Assembly (NCBI RefSeq): GCF_045310525.1
Contig: NZ_JBJHZY010000001.1
Coordinates: forward strand, 1,364,001 to 1,428,000
Length of the DNA: 64,000 nucleotides
Direction: 5' to 3'
Source of the DNA: Clostridium_AT radicumherbarum
GTDB taxonomy: Bacteria > Bacillota > Clostridia > Clostridiales > Clostridiaceae
A program made the position numbers and the translations under genes. How positions within the stretch are numbered: the first letter of the stretch is position 1; every line of letters begins with the position of its first letter. The notes beneath the pieces are model-generated. The model did not search any database. It saw only the letters and a program-made list of their open reading frames with translations, and had not been told where the DNA came from. Shown piece by piece: positions 42,115-51,555 of this stretch.

Positions 42115-42624
42115 ATGTTTGATGTAGATTTTTATATAGAAGATATATCTGTTTCTAGTATAGAAAAAGAGGACGTTATATTAGTACAGCATTGGATAAA
42201 TAATCAATATATAAATAGTGAGAACGAGAAACCTCTAATGTTTAATGATTTTTATGAAAGATTTTTAGAATATTATGTTAGTGAAAATGAGTTTTTCTTA
42301 AAAATTGAAATGGAAGATAAACTGATTGGTGTAATTAAAGGCAGAATAGAATTTAAAAATATTAATGAAGTTTGGCTGTGGTATTATTTATTAGACAAAG
42401 ACTATAGAAATAAAGGCATAGGCAGCAAAATTATAGAGGCTATGATTAAATACTTTAATGTAGAGCTAGGCATATTTGATTTTTATGCTGTAGTAAGCGA
42501 GAGAGATACAGATATTTATAATTTTTGGAAGAAAAGTAGTTTTAAAAAGATAAGAGTCTCAAAAGACTTTTTTAACATATCTGGAGAAGATATGGATATG
42601 ATAATTTTAAAATTTCAAGGTTAA
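42115..42624 (+). CDS. GNAT family N-acetyltransferase
   Basis: 169 residues. The acetyl-CoA binding motif is DYRNKGIGSKIIEAMI (matching R/Q-x-x-G-x-G/A), preceded by the beta-hairpin NEVWLWYYLLDKD and followed by FYAVVSERDTDIYNFWKKSSFKK. The N-terminal 50 residues are unusual in length and composition, but the rest is a standard GNAT fold. The substrate is unknown. GTGAGGTGAATTT precedes the ATG. It appears to be a single-gene transcript. Confidence 0.85.
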   Translation: MFDVDFYIEDISVSSIEKEDVILVQHWINNQYINSENEKPLMFNDFYERFLEYYVSENEFFLKIEMEDKLIGVIKGRIEFKNINEVWLWYYLLDKDYRNKGIGSKIIEAMIKYFNVELGIFDFYAVVSERDTDIYNFWKKSSFKKIRVSKDFFNISGEDMDMIILKFQG

Positions 42625-42647
42625 AGTTGTTAATTTATTAATTAACA

Positions 42648-42677
42648 TTGACACATCAGCAGTATTAGTAATATAAT
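42648..42677 (+). promoter_or_regulatory. Promoter for the c-di-AMP riboswitch transcript
   Basis: TTGACA (42648-42653), an 18-base spacer and TATAAT (42672-42677) lie directly before the riboswitch. Confidence 0.75.
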
Positions 42678-42678
42678 A

Positions 42679-42866
42679 ATTAAGAGCTGAATCCCGTTTT
42701 TACAAAAAATGGGTACGGAGGAACCAATATATGCAGGGGTTAATCTGATTTCTATAATATATAGAAAACTAGGTATTATCCAGTTAGGAATGACATGAAT
42801 GTATGTTATAAGTCTTATCAGTAGGGAACCTTCACCCGAACCCGTCAGCTAACTCCGGAAGCAAAC
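42679..42866 (+). promoter_or_regulatory. Cyclic di-AMP riboswitch (ydaO-yuaA class)
   Basis: The conserved blocks are present in order: GCTGAATCCC, GGGTACGGAGGAACC, GGGGTTAATCTGA, GGGAACCTTCACCCGAACCC, GTCAGCTAACTCCGGAAGC. This class binds the wall-stress second messenger c-di-AMP and usually turns genes off. No clear T-tailed terminator lies between the aptamer and the ribosome binding site (GGGGGG at 42871-42876), so control here may be translational or at a cryptic termination site. The gene downstream encodes a peptidoglycan hydrolase, the classical target. Confidence 0.92.
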
Positions 42867-42882
42867 AGAAGGGGGGAAACAA

Positions 42883-43512
42883 ATGAAGTACTCTATAGCC
42901 AAACCGCTATTATTTGCGGCAGCTTTAGTGGCGTTTGGTATTTCTGCCAGGTTTAACGGATATAGCGTTAAGGCAGATGCAGCAATCAAAGATCAACCAA
43001 ACGTGGTTGTTCGATCAGCAAGCTTAAATACGGACAAGGTAATTAAAGTCCCACAAAAAACTGAACAAAAAACCAGTTCCACAAAAAATAAAACCTTAAG
43101 CAGAAACAATGGTAGTGGAATAACTGGAACTGCTCCAGCTTCAGCAGGAAGCAGTAGTGTAGTTTCTTATGCATATAAGTTTCTAGGGAAACCATATGTA
43201 TGGGGAGCATCAGGACCTAATGCATTTGATTGTTCAGGATTTACAGCTTATGTCTATAGAGCATTTGGTGTTGGACTCGGTCACTACACTGGAACACAGT
43301 TTGGTAGTGGTCAATCAGTAAGTAAAGGTAATTTAGCACCAGGAGATCTAGTATTCTTTAACACCTACGGTTCAGTTTCACATGTAGGAATATATGTGGG
43401 CGGCGGTAATTTTATACACGCAGCAAATGAAAGAACTGGTGTTACAGTTAGCAGCCTGTCTGAAGGCTACTATGCATCTAGATATGCAGGTGCAAGAAGA
43501 GTCAAAAATTAA
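42883..43512 (+). CDS. NlpC/P60 family cell wall hydrolase
   Basis: 209 residues. An N-terminal signal-like helix (about 8-25) is followed by a linker and a C-terminal NlpC/P60 domain with the catalytic triad C117 (NAFDCSGF), H167 (GSVSHVGIYVG) and H179 (FIHAANE). It cleaves peptide bonds in peptidoglycan outside the cell. No SH3 or LysM binding domain is present. Its expression should respond to c-di-AMP through the riboswitch just upstream. The ribosome binding site is unusually G-rich. Confidence 0.93.
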   Translation: MKYSIAKPLLFAAALVAFGISARFNGYSVKADAAIKDQPNVVVRSASLNTDKVIKVPQKTEQKTSSTKNKTLSRNNGSGITGTAPASAGSSSVVSYAYKFLGKPYVWGASGPNAFDCSGFTAYVYRAFGVGLGHYTGTQFGSGQSVSKGNLAPGDLVFFNTYGSVSHVGIYVGGGNFIHAANERTGVTVSSLSEGYYASRYAGARRVKN

Positions 43513-43521
43513 TTTTTTCTT

Positions 43522-43548
43522 CTCGGCAAATTTTGCCGAGTTTTTTTT
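43522..43548 (+). terminator. Terminator after the NlpC/P60 gene
   Basis: CTCGGCAAA pairs with TTTGCCGAG and is followed by eight T. Confidence 0.9.
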
Positions 43549-43621
43549 ATCATAAAAATCCACTTTTAAAAATAGAATTATATAGGGTTTTAAATTGAAA
43601 CTTTAGAAGTGGAGGTAAACC

Positions 43622-44320
43622 ATGAAATACACAAGATATGATTTAAAAAGAAAGAAATCTGAAAATACTGTAATCATTTTGGTTTTGTTATCAGTAGTAC
43701 TGGTGGCTTTTTTGCTTGGAACATTTATTTCGAACCTTTTTATGAAGAAGGCTTCAGTGGCCAATATAACCCCTCCCGCTAGCAGTGATGTAGGTACAGT
43801 TAAGACAGCGGAAAATAAATCAAGTAAATTTATAGTGATACAAGGTGGAAAATTTGCTAAAACTGAAAATATAGAACAAGAAAAAAAGTTATTAATGGAT
43901 TATGGAACTCCTTTTACCATACAGGATCAAGATGGTACAAGAGTTTTATTAGGGATATATAATGAAAGTGAAGGTTTAAAAGTAATTAATGACCTTAAAA
44001 CTAAAAATATTGATAATTCAAAAATTACCTTTGAATTAAAAACAGACAACTTGGGCAGTGAAGAAATAGCTGTAATTGTTAATGCAGAGCTGGAAATTAT
44101 TAAAAAGCTTTCTGATAAAAATATAAAATCATATATAACAGATGATTTAAAAAGTTGGGTTAATGGCCTGGAAAAAGTAGATTCAAAGGATGCAAATAAG
44201 GCAATTCTGGAGGACTATAAAACACATATTAATGCTCTTCCGAAGGACTTAAATAATGATAATACAGTAAACATTGAAATATATATTTATAACTTATTAA
44301 AAAAGCTTACCAGTAAATAG
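43622..44320 (+). CDS. Membrane-anchored SPOR-like protein
   Basis: 232 residues. A basic N-terminus (YDLKRKKSEN) precedes one helix at about 17-40, so most of the protein lies outside. The segment SKFIVIQGGKFAKTENIEQEKKLL followed by TPFTIQDQDGTRVLLGIYNESEG resembles a SPOR/sporulation-related repeat, in which VQxGxFxxxxNA is typical; such domains bind denuded glycan strands. The C-terminal 100 residues are a helical region I do not recognise. AGTGGAGG precedes the ATG. Confidence 0.7.
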   Translation: MKYTRYDLKRKKSENTVIILVLLSVVLVAFLLGTFISNLFMKKASVANITPPASSDVGTVKTAENKSSKFIVIQGGKFAKTENIEQEKKLLMDYGTPFTIQDQDGTRVLLGIYNESEGLKVINDLKTKNIDNSKITFELKTDNLGSEEIAVIVNAELEIIKKLSDKNIKSYITDDLKSWVNGLEKVDSKDANKAILEDYKTHINALPKDLNNDNTVNIEIYIYNLLKKLTSK

Positions 44321-44352
44321 GTAATATAAGAATTTATAACATGAAATTTAGC

Positions 44353-44425
44353 GAATATATAAAATATGTATATTGAGTATAAGGTAATCAGCTCACGTAA
44401 CATATTTTATATATTCTAGCTTTTT
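44353..44425. repeat. Palindrome sharing its core with the 10.2 kb palindrome
   Basis: Arms 44353-44369 and 44400-44416 are exact 17-base complements with core AATATATAAAATATG, separated by a 30-base loop and followed by TAGCTTTTTTTATG. It can act as a terminator for the upstream gene. The same core occurs at 10211-10259. Confidence 0.7.
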
Positions 44426-44556
44426 TTATGTTATTTTTTATTTTTTGACATTACTTTTTTTATTTCTTAACAAATTATAAATAATGTACTAAATACTTGT
44501 TTACACTTTTATTAAATGTTAAACTATAAAAGATAAATAAAGGCAGGGGATTATTA

Positions 44557-44817
44557 ATGAGGGGTTCAGAAAAAAGTAAAAGTTTTATTTTTTTTATAAT
44601 AATTTTAGGTGCTATATGTGGAAGTTTAATCGGAGATTTACTAGGAAGCAATATTAAGTATCTATCTGTTCTAAAAAATGGATATAATATTGGCACAAAG
44701 AATCCTTTAATACTTGACTTAAAAATATTAAGTGTTTCCTTTGGCATAAATTTCAATGTAAGCTTAATGACTATAATAGGTATTATATTGGCAATAATAC
44801 TATATAGGAAATTTTAG
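44557..44817 (+). CDS. DUF4321 family small membrane protein
   Basis: 86 residues with two to three hydrophobic segments (about 9-32 and 60-83). The pattern GSEKSKSFIFFIIILGAICGSLIGDLLG fits the DUF4321 family, typically encoded just upstream of maf in clostridia, as it is here. Function is unknown; the position suggests a link with the cell-shape cluster. AGGCAGGGG lies before the ATG. Confidence 0.82.
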   Translation: MRGSEKSKSFIFFIIILGAICGSLIGDLLGSNIKYLSVLKNGYNIGTKNPLILDLKILSVSFGINFNVSLMTIIGIILAIILYRKF

Positions 44818-44837
44818 CTTAAATAGGATGTGATTTT

Positions 44838-45413
44838 ATGTCTATAATACTTGCATCTGCTTCCGAAAGAAGAAAGGAGCTATTAAAAAGAATAATTCCT
44901 GATTTTAAGGTAATAGCAAGTGATTTTGATGAAGATTCCGTTACCTTTAAAGGTGATTGTATTCAATATGTAAAAAAATTATCATTAGGTAAAGCGCAAA
45001 ATGTCGCTAGTAAAACTGTGGCAGCTAACATTATTATTGGCTGCGATACCATTGTATACAACAATAAGAAGGTTCTTGGGAAGCCTATAAATGAAGAGGA
45101 AGCCTATAAAATGCTAACTTCACTAAGTGGGAATAATCATTTAGTTTATTCTGGCATTTCCATAATAAACACTGTAACAAATAGTATAGTGCAGGATTAT
45201 GTTTGTACAGAAGTTTACTTTTCAAAGCTATCTGAGTCTCAAATTCATAGCTATATTAAGAGTGGCGAACCGATGGATAAAGCTGGGGCATATGGTATTC
45301 AAGGTTATGGAGGTATTTTTGTTGAAAAAATTAATGGTTGCTATTATAATGTTGTAGGGCTGCCTATAAATAAATTGTATTCTTTATTAGGGGATATGGG
45401 GGTAAATCTGTAA
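44838..45413 (+). CDS. maf: Maf-like nucleotide pyrophosphatase
   Basis: 191 residues. It hydrolyses modified or canonical nucleoside triphosphates and is associated with control of septum formation. Motifs: ILASASERRKELLKRI at the start, IIGCDTIVYNNKKVLGKP with the catalytic aspartate, and DKAGAYGIQGYGG. Length is normal. It heads the maf-radC-mreBCD block. Confidence 0.94.
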   Translation: MSIILASASERRKELLKRIIPDFKVIASDFDEDSVTFKGDCIQYVKKLSLGKAQNVASKTVAANIIIGCDTIVYNNKKVLGKPINEEEAYKMLTSLSGNNHLVYSGISIINTVTNSIVQDYVCTEVYFSKLSESQIHSYIKSGEPMDKAGAYGIQGYGGIFVEKINGCYYNVVGLPINKLYSLLGDMGVNL

Positions 45414-45425
45414 AGGAGTTATTAT

Positions 45426-46112
45426 ATGGAAAAACCACTTAGAATTATGGATTTACCTAATACAGAAAGACCTAGAGAAAAATTGTTCAAGTATGGTGTA
45501 GAAACTTTGAGTAATAACGAGCTTCTAGCCATTATATTAAGAACTGGGACCTCTAACGAAAATATTCTAGAATTAAGTTCTAGGATATTAAAAGAGTCAG
45601 GTGGACTAAATGGACTCTTAACTTCGAGTTATGAAGATTATTTACAGTTAAAAGGCATAGGCTCTGCTAAGGCCTCACAGCTAATAGCACTTGCTGAAAT
45701 TTCAAAAAGATTTAAGTCTTATAAGTCAGGTGATGAGTATAAGATTAGTGAGCCTAAAGACGCTGCTATGCTCCTAATGGAAAGCATGAGAAATTTAAAA
45801 CAGGAATGTTTAAAGGTTGTTCTGCTTAACACAAAGAATATGGTTATTAGTATTAAGGATGTTTCTATTGGAAGTCTTAATTCCTCTATTGTACATCCTA
45901 GAGAAGTATTTAATGAGGCAGTAAAGAAAAGCTGCGCTTCTATAATTGTTAGTCATAACCATCCTTCTGGTGATCCAACACCAAGCAGCGAAGACATAAA
46001 TTTAACTCATAGGTTAAGTGAATGCGGTAAGCTGTTAGGCATTGAAATGCTGGATCATATCATAATAGGTAATGGCATTTATATAAGTTTAAAGGAAAAA
46101 GGTATTTTGTAG
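45426..46112 (+). CDS. radC: RadC family JAB-domain protein
   Basis: 228 residues. An N-terminal helix-hairpin-helix region (YLQLKGIGSAKASQLIAL) is followed by a JAB/MPN metalloprotease-like domain with SHNHPSGDPTPSSED, which holds the metal ligands. Despite the name, a role in DNA repair is doubtful and its true function is unsettled. It lies 12 bases after maf, in the usual order before mreB. Confidence 0.93.
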   Translation: MEKPLRIMDLPNTERPREKLFKYGVETLSNNELLAIILRTGTSNENILELSSRILKESGGLNGLLTSSYEDYLQLKGIGSAKASQLIALAEISKRFKSYKSGDEYKISEPKDAAMLLMESMRNLKQECLKVVLLNTKNMVISIKDVSIGSLNSSIVHPREVFNEAVKKSCASIIVSHNHPSGDPTPSSEDINLTHRLSECGKLLGIEMLDHIIIGNGIYISLKEKGIL

Positions 46113-46131
46113 ATTGAAAGGAGAACATTAA

Positions 46132-47136
46132 ATGGGATTATTTGGAATGTCAAAAGATATGGGTATAGATTTAGGAACAGCCAATACTCTAATTTACGTA
46201 AAAGGAAAAGGAATATTATTAAGGGAACCATCTGTTGTAGCTATAAACTGTGATACAAAAAAGGTGCTTGCAGTTGGTCTTGAAGCAAAACAGATGATTG
46301 GAAGAACTCCAGGGAATATTGTGGCTATAAGACCACTTAAAGACGGTGTTATCGCAGACTTTGATATAACTCAAACTATGCTTAAAAAATTTATTGAAAA
46401 AGTAAGTCCAAAGAGTGCTTTTACTAGTCCAAGAATAGTAGTTTGTTTCCCATCTGGAGTAACCGAGGTTGAAAAAAGAGCAATAGATGAGGCTACAAAG
46501 ACTGCTGGAGCTAGAGATGTTCTTTTATTAGAAGAGCCAATGGCAGCTGCAATTGGAGCAGGTCTTCCAGTTGATGAGCCAACAGGAAGTATGATTGTTG
46601 ATATTGGTGGAGGAACTACAGAGGTTGCTGTTATATCTTTAGGCGGAATTGTTACAAGTAAATCTTTAAGAGTAGCTGGAGATGAATTAGATCAAGCAAT
46701 AATTAGCTACATAAAAAGAGAATATAATTTAGCTGTTGGTGAAAGAACAGCTGAAGCTGTTAAGATGGAAATAGGTTCAGCCTTTCCATCAGAAAATGAA
46801 GGTTCAATGCAGATAAAAGGTAGAGACTTAATTAGCGGACTTCCAAAAATACTTGAAATAACAGAGGTAGAAGTAAGAGAAGCTTTAAAAGAGCCAGTTG
46901 AGTCAATAATTGATGCAATAAAAACAACTTTAGAGAAAACTCCTCCAGAACTTGCTGCAGACATTATGGATAAGGGAATTATGCTTGCAGGTGGTGGAGC
47001 TTTACTAAAAGGATTAGATAAATTAATCAACCACGAAACCCATATGCCTGTACACATTGCTGAATCTCCTCTTGATAGTGTAGCTTTAGGAGCAGGTAAA
47101 GCATTAGACAATATTGATAAGGTAAGTAAAAGATAA
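46132..47136 (+). CDS. mreB: Rod shape-determining protein MreB
   Basis: 334 residues of the actin fold. Nucleotide-binding blocks are DMGIDLGTANTLIYVKGKG, MIVDIGGGTTEVAVISLGG and GIMLAGGGALLKGLD. It assembles membrane-associated filaments that direct lateral wall synthesis together with MreC, MreD, RodA and PBP2, all encoded within the next 8 kb. Length is normal. Confidence 0.96.
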   Translation: MGLFGMSKDMGIDLGTANTLIYVKGKGILLREPSVVAINCDTKKVLAVGLEAKQMIGRTPGNIVAIRPLKDGVIADFDITQTMLKKFIEKVSPKSAFTSPRIVVCFPSGVTEVEKRAIDEATKTAGARDVLLLEEPMAAAIGAGLPVDEPTGSMIVDIGGGTTEVAVISLGGIVTSKSLRVAGDELDQAIISYIKREYNLAVGERTAEAVKMEIGSAFPSENEGSMQIKGRDLISGLPKILEITEVEVREALKEPVESIIDAIKTTLEKTPPELAADIMDKGIMLAGGGALLKGLDKLINHETHMPVHIAESPLDSVALGAGKALDNIDKVSKR

Positions 47137-47138
47137 AT

Positions 47139-47984
47139 ATGTCATTCTTCAGGAACAAACTGGCAGTAACAATTGTTGTACTGTCAGTTACCTTTTTAAT
47201 ATTAATTAGTTATAGTGTCAAGAGGGATAAGGTTTCGGTTGTTGAAAATGGTGTTGGTACAGTATTTAATAAAATGCAGTATGGAGTAAGCAAAACTGGC
47301 AGCGTAATTAAGGACTCATTAACTTTTGTTTTTAATTTTACAAAGGTTAAACAGGAAAATGAAGCATTAAAACAAGAAAATGATAAACTACAAAACCAAT
47401 TAGTAGAATATAATTCTGCTATTAAGGAAAATCAAACACTAAAAGAGGATCTAAATTTTAAAAATCAGAGATCTGAATATAATTACATTGGATGTAATGT
47501 TATAGGTAATAGTGGTGGTAATTATTTAGATGGATTTATAATTGACAAGGGTCAGAAGGATAATATTAAAAAGGGCATGGTGGTTATTACTGCAGCAGGA
47601 TTGGTTGGGCAAGTGACCTCTACAGCAAGTAATTGGTCAATAATACAATCCATTTCAAATGAAAACATAGCAGTAAGTGGTATGGTGGAATCTGCAAATG
47701 AGATAAACGGTATTGTAAAAGGTTATAAGGATGACAACAATAATTTACTAGCTAAGCTATACTATCTTCCTTTAGATTCAGCAATTAAGAAGGGTGATGT
47801 AATACTTACTTCAGGTTTTGGAAACTTATATCCAAAGGGAATAAGAATCGGAGAGGTAACTGATATTGAAGTAGATCAAGGAAAGATAATGGAAAATGCC
47901 ATTATCAAGCCTTATGTGGATTTTAATAAATTACAGCAGGTACTAGTTGTTGTGCCAAAGGATGTAAGAGATATAAAATATTAG
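47139..47984 (+). CDS. mreC: Rod shape-determining protein MreC
   Basis: 281 residues. One N-terminal helix (about 8-25) is followed by a coiled coil (VKQENEALKQENDKLQNQLVEY) and the two beta-barrel domains, with DGFIIDKGQKDNIKKGMVV and VILTSGFGNLYPKGIRIGEV typical of MreC. It links the MreB filament to extracellular wall synthesis. It begins three bases after mreB. Confidence 0.94.
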   Translation: MSFFRNKLAVTIVVLSVTFLILISYSVKRDKVSVVENGVGTVFNKMQYGVSKTGSVIKDSLTFVFNFTKVKQENEALKQENDKLQNQLVEYNSAIKENQTLKEDLNFKNQRSEYNYIGCNVIGNSGGNYLDGFIIDKGQKDNIKKGMVVITAAGLVGQVTSTASNWSIIQSISNENIAVSGMVESANEINGIVKGYKDDNNNLLAKLYYLPLDSAIKKGDVILTSGFGNLYPKGIRIGEVTDIEVDQGKIMENAIIKPYVDFNKLQQVLVVVPKDVRDIKY

Positions 47985-47994
47985 GGTGGTTTGG

Positions 47995-48498
47995 ATGAAA
48001 AAGGTTTTAACTTTATTTTTTATATGTGTGTTGCTCTTTATCTTGGATAATACACTTGTTCCTTTTTTTGCAATTAGAGGATTCTTTCCAAGTTTACTTT
48101 TAGCTTTTTGTATTCTTTATTCTATTATTAATGGAAGTATTGAAGGCTTATGGCTAGGTGTATTTGCAGGAATTCTTCAAGATTTGTATTTTTACCATGG
48201 TTTTGGCATAAACGGCTTTACAAATATGCTTGTTTGCGCAGCTGCAGGTTTAATAGGTTCAGGTATATTTAAAGAGAAGGCACTGATACCTATTGTTTCA
48301 TCACTTGGATTATCTTTTATAAAAGGTGTTTTAGTTTTTTCAATTTTATATATCAACAGCATTTATATGCCATTTAGCAAAGTTGTTTTCAACAGTTTAT
48401 ATAACATGGCTATTGCTGCAATAATGTATAGATTAGTATATAAGTTATGTCAAAAAGAATATATGCAGAGAAAATGGAGCTTTTATGATGGAAGGTAG
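47995..48498 (+). CDS. mreD: Rod shape-determining protein MreD
   Basis: 167 residues with about five hydrophobic segments. The segment GLWLGVFAGILQDLYFYHGFGINGF matches the family. I start it at ATG 47995, five bases after AGGGTGG; a GTG nine bases earlier is less likely. It forms a complex with MreC and MreB. Confidence 0.9.
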   Translation: MKKVLTLFFICVLLFILDNTLVPFFAIRGFFPSLLLAFCILYSIINGSIEGLWLGVFAGILQDLYFYHGFGINGFTNMLVCAAAGLIGSGIFKEKALIPIVSSLGLSFIKGVLVFSILYINSIYMPFSKVVFNSLYNMAIAAIMYRLVYKLCQKEYMQRKWSFYDGR

Positions 48499-48516
48499 GG
48501 TAGAACATAAAAAGTT

Positions 48517-51411
48517 ATGAAAAAGAAAGAAAATAAGTTTAATAGATATTCAGCGCTAACCTCATTAGTTGTATTTGTTTTTGTTGGTATCATTTCTAGA
48601 TTGGTATACCTTCAAATTGTTAAAGGAAATGAATATAAGGATAAGGCTAACACAAAAGCAATTACTGAGCTTCAGCAAAATGCTCCAAGAGGCAATATTT
48701 TGGCAAGTGATGGTACTAAGCTTGCAACCAATGTTCAAAGCTACAATTTAACTTTTACACAAACAGATGAAAGCAGTATAAGCTTTTTTGATACAATGGA
48801 TAGTGTTTTTAAAATATTAGATGATAATAAGGAAGTACAGAAGGATGATTTACAACTTAAAATAAATCCTTACAGATTCGAATTCAATACTTCAGATGAG
48901 GATGTTAAAAAGCAACAAGAACTAAGATTTAAGAAGGACAGAGGACTTGATCAATATGTAATTCAAAATACACCGGAGCTTAAGAATAAAAAAGGAAAGT
49001 TAACACCTGAAGATCAAGATAAAATAAATGAGCTGCTTTTACAGATTACGCCGGAACAAACCTATAATTATATGGTAAATAATCTGTATAAGGTGACACC
49101 AGAGGGCATTTTTAAAAGCATAATAGGGCAGTATAAAGCTAGCCCTGACGATACCTTAAATAGAATAAGTTCAAGATATAAAATTACAGTAGACGCAGAA
49201 CTCAAAGACTTGCTTACTGAGTACAGTAAGGCATCTAAGCAAGCTGTTAAAGATGATTTATTTAGTAAGCTTATGACTAAATGTCAAGTTGATAAAACAA
49301 GACTTCCAAGTGATAAGGAGCAGCAGCTTGAGAGAAGATATATATTAGTTTTAGATGCAATAAAGATGCAGAGCTTCTCTGGCTATAAACCAGTAACCAT
49401 TGCAAGTAATATAAAAAAAGAAACCGCTTTTATTTTTGCACAAAAGCTAAATGACCTGCCTGGTATAGATACAGATATGCAGCCAATGAGGACCTATCCC
49501 TATGGTGAACTTGCATCTTCTGTAATAGGCTATATTTCTAAAATAACATCCAGCGATAAATATGATATAAGAGGCTATGATGTAAACACTGATTATATTG
49601 GTGCCCAAGGCATAGAGGCAGCTTTCGAAGACAGGTTAAAAGGAACAAAAGGTGGAACTATTGTTAAGCTTAATACTAAGGGAAGAGTTATTGAGGAACT
49701 AGGAAGCAGCGAATCATCTCCTGGACAAACTATACAGCTGACCATAGATAAGAATGTACAGTATGCAGCAGAAAAAGCTCTGGATGAAACCATGGCAAAC
49801 CTACAAAAGGCTGGTCTGCAAAACGATGTTAATACTAAAAATGCAACAAGAGGAGCAGCAGTAGCTATCGATGTAAATACAGGGGCTGTGCTTGCACTAG
49901 TTTCTAGGCCAGGTTTCAACCCTAATGATTTTTCTAATCCAGCAGGGATGACTACTGACGTATTTAATAAATATTTTAATCCTGACTATGTTAAGTATGG
50001 TCAAGATAAAGGCTTAAGCAGTGATTTAATCAATACTTTGTTTCCCGTTAGTTCAAAAACAAATAAGAGATATGATAAATATGATTATTTTCCTAAGCCA
50101 CTTTATAACTATGCCACATCTTCTTTAGTGCCTCCAGGCTCTACCTTTAAGCCTGCAACTGCTGTTGCAGGACTGGAATCTGGAGTAATTACACCAGGCT
50201 TTAAAGTAGATGATCATTCGGTATTTGATGATAAAAAAGGTGTACACAAAACCTTCTATGATGATGGCCCTGGTTTTGGCTGGGTAGATTTGACTCATGC
50301 ATTAGCTGTTTCTAGTAATCCATATTTTATGACTGTTGGTCAGAAACTAAGAGAGACCTATAATGATGATATATTAGCTAAATATGCCTGGAAGCTAGGA
50401 CTTGGAACTGATCCAAAATCAAATGCTAATCCAACCACTGGTATTGAAATAGGAGACAATTATGGGCAGGTATTTAATTCTACGTCTATAAAGAATAATT
50501 ATGCTACAACAACATGGTATTCTGTAATGGAAGAATTAAAATCCGGAAAAGGGAACAAAATATCTAATTTTGAACCAATAGATTTATATGATAATATAAA
50601 TGACAGTCAACAGGTTAAAGATATTAAGTCTCAGTTAAAGACGAAAGTTTTAGATTTCACAAAAAATGGTGGATTTATAAGTGATGAATATAAGAATAAT
50701 TCAGGAAAAAGAGATCAGTTAATAAAGCAAACCTATAGTGGGCTCCTAAATCAATTGATTTCAGCAGATCCTCAGTATAAAGATAAGAAGATATCTTCAA
50801 ATGTTATTAATTTATTGGCTACTGACATGTACGATCTTACTCTTAATAGTTATGGTCAAAGTTCTCTGCCTTTTAATATGTATGATGCATCAATTGGGCA
50901 AGGTATGGATAATTTTACACCACTTCAATTAGCTAATTATGTTTCAACCATAGTAAATGGAGGAACTAGATATAAGCTGCATTTAGTGGATAAAATAATG
51001 GACCCTAACGGTAAGGTAATAGAACAGGAAAAACCTGAGGTAGTTGAGAAAACAGGCATTAAACAGACTACAATTGATGCTGTTAAAGCAGGTATGCATG
51101 CCGTTACAGGAGAAGATGGAACAGCAAAAGGTGTATTCGATGGCTTACCTATAGATACAGCAGGTAAAACAGGTTCAGCTACTTTTAGTGCTATTCAAAA
51201 TGATATAGGAAGAACCTCCTATGGAGTTTATGTTGGTTTTGCTCCCTTTGATAAACCTCAAATTGCAGTTGCAGTTATGGTTTTCGACGGAGGGCATGGT
51301 GGCTTTGTTGCACCAGTTGCAAGAGCTATGTATGAAGCATACTTTAAAACTCAACTTGATGCAGAGGGATATAAACCTAAATTTGATGTAGTTGTACCAC
51401 CAATCAAATAA
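48517..51411 (+). CDS. mrdA: Penicillin-binding protein 2 (elongation transpeptidase)
   Basis: 964 residues. One N-terminal helix (about 14-32) precedes a dimerisation region and the transpeptidase domain. The active-site serine is S542 in GSTFKPAT (SxxK), with S599-SN and K884-TG completing the penicillin-binding motifs. The protein is longer than most class B PBPs because of an insertion of about 170 residues around 100-290 and another around 640-780, as in other clostridial PBP2 proteins. It cross-links peptidoglycan for elongation. There is no strong ribosome binding site before the ATG. Confidence 0.92.
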   Translation: MKKKENKFNRYSALTSLVVFVFVGIISRLVYLQIVKGNEYKDKANTKAITELQQNAPRGNILASDGTKLATNVQSYNLTFTQTDESSISFFDTMDSVFKILDDNKEVQKDDLQLKINPYRFEFNTSDEDVKKQQELRFKKDRGLDQYVIQNTPELKNKKGKLTPEDQDKINELLLQITPEQTYNYMVNNLYKVTPEGIFKSIIGQYKASPDDTLNRISSRYKITVDAELKDLLTEYSKASKQAVKDDLFSKLMTKCQVDKTRLPSDKEQQLERRYILVLDAIKMQSFSGYKPVTIASNIKKETAFIFAQKLNDLPGIDTDMQPMRTYPYGELASSVIGYISKITSSDKYDIRGYDVNTDYIGAQGIEAAFEDRLKGTKGGTIVKLNTKGRVIEELGSSESSPGQTIQLTIDKNVQYAAEKALDETMANLQKAGLQNDVNTKNATRGAAVAIDVNTGAVLALVSRPGFNPNDFSNPAGMTTDVFNKYFNPDYVKYGQDKGLSSDLINTLFPVSSKTNKRYDKYDYFPKPLYNYATSSLVPPGSTFKPATAVAGLESGVITPGFKVDDHSVFDDKKGVHKTFYDDGPGFGWVDLTHALAVSSNPYFMTVGQKLRETYNDDILAKYAWKLGLGTDPKSNANPTTGIEIGDNYGQVFNSTSIKNNYATTTWYSVMEELKSGKGNKISNFEPIDLYDNINDSQQVKDIKSQLKTKVLDFTKNGGFISDEYKNNSGKRDQLIKQTYSGLLNQLISADPQYKDKKISSNVINLLATDMYDLTLNSYGQSSLPFNMYDASIGQGMDNFTPLQLANYVSTIVNGGTRYKLHLVDKIMDPNGKVIEQEKPEVVEKTGIKQTTIDAVKAGMHAVTGEDGTAKGVFDGLPIDTAGKTGSATFSAIQNDIGRTSYGVYVGFAPFDKPQIAVAVMVFDGGHGGFVAPVARAMYEAYFKTQLDAEGYKPKFDVVVPPIK

Positions 51412-51425
51412 AATATAATTTTTTT

Positions 51426-51475
51426 ATAGCCACAAAGCCTTAGTGTCACGAAAACACTTGGTTTTGTGGTTATTT
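51426..51475. terminator. Terminator after mrdA
   Basis: ATAGCCACAAAGCCTTAGTGT pairs (with a few mismatches) with ACACTTGGTTTTGTGGTTAT, then TTTTAT. It separates the mre block from minCDE. Confidence 0.75.
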
Positions 51476-51555
51476 TATATTATTTTTGAATTAATAGAAG
51501 GATTTTAAGAAAATTTGTTGAATTATTACTTTAAGCCCTTACTTTGGAGGTTTTT

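Noticed and set aside
48517..51411. PBP2 of 964 residues as a fusion protein
   Set aside because: The extra length lies in insertions inside the known domains, as in other clostridial PBP2 proteins, and all active-site motifs are in order.
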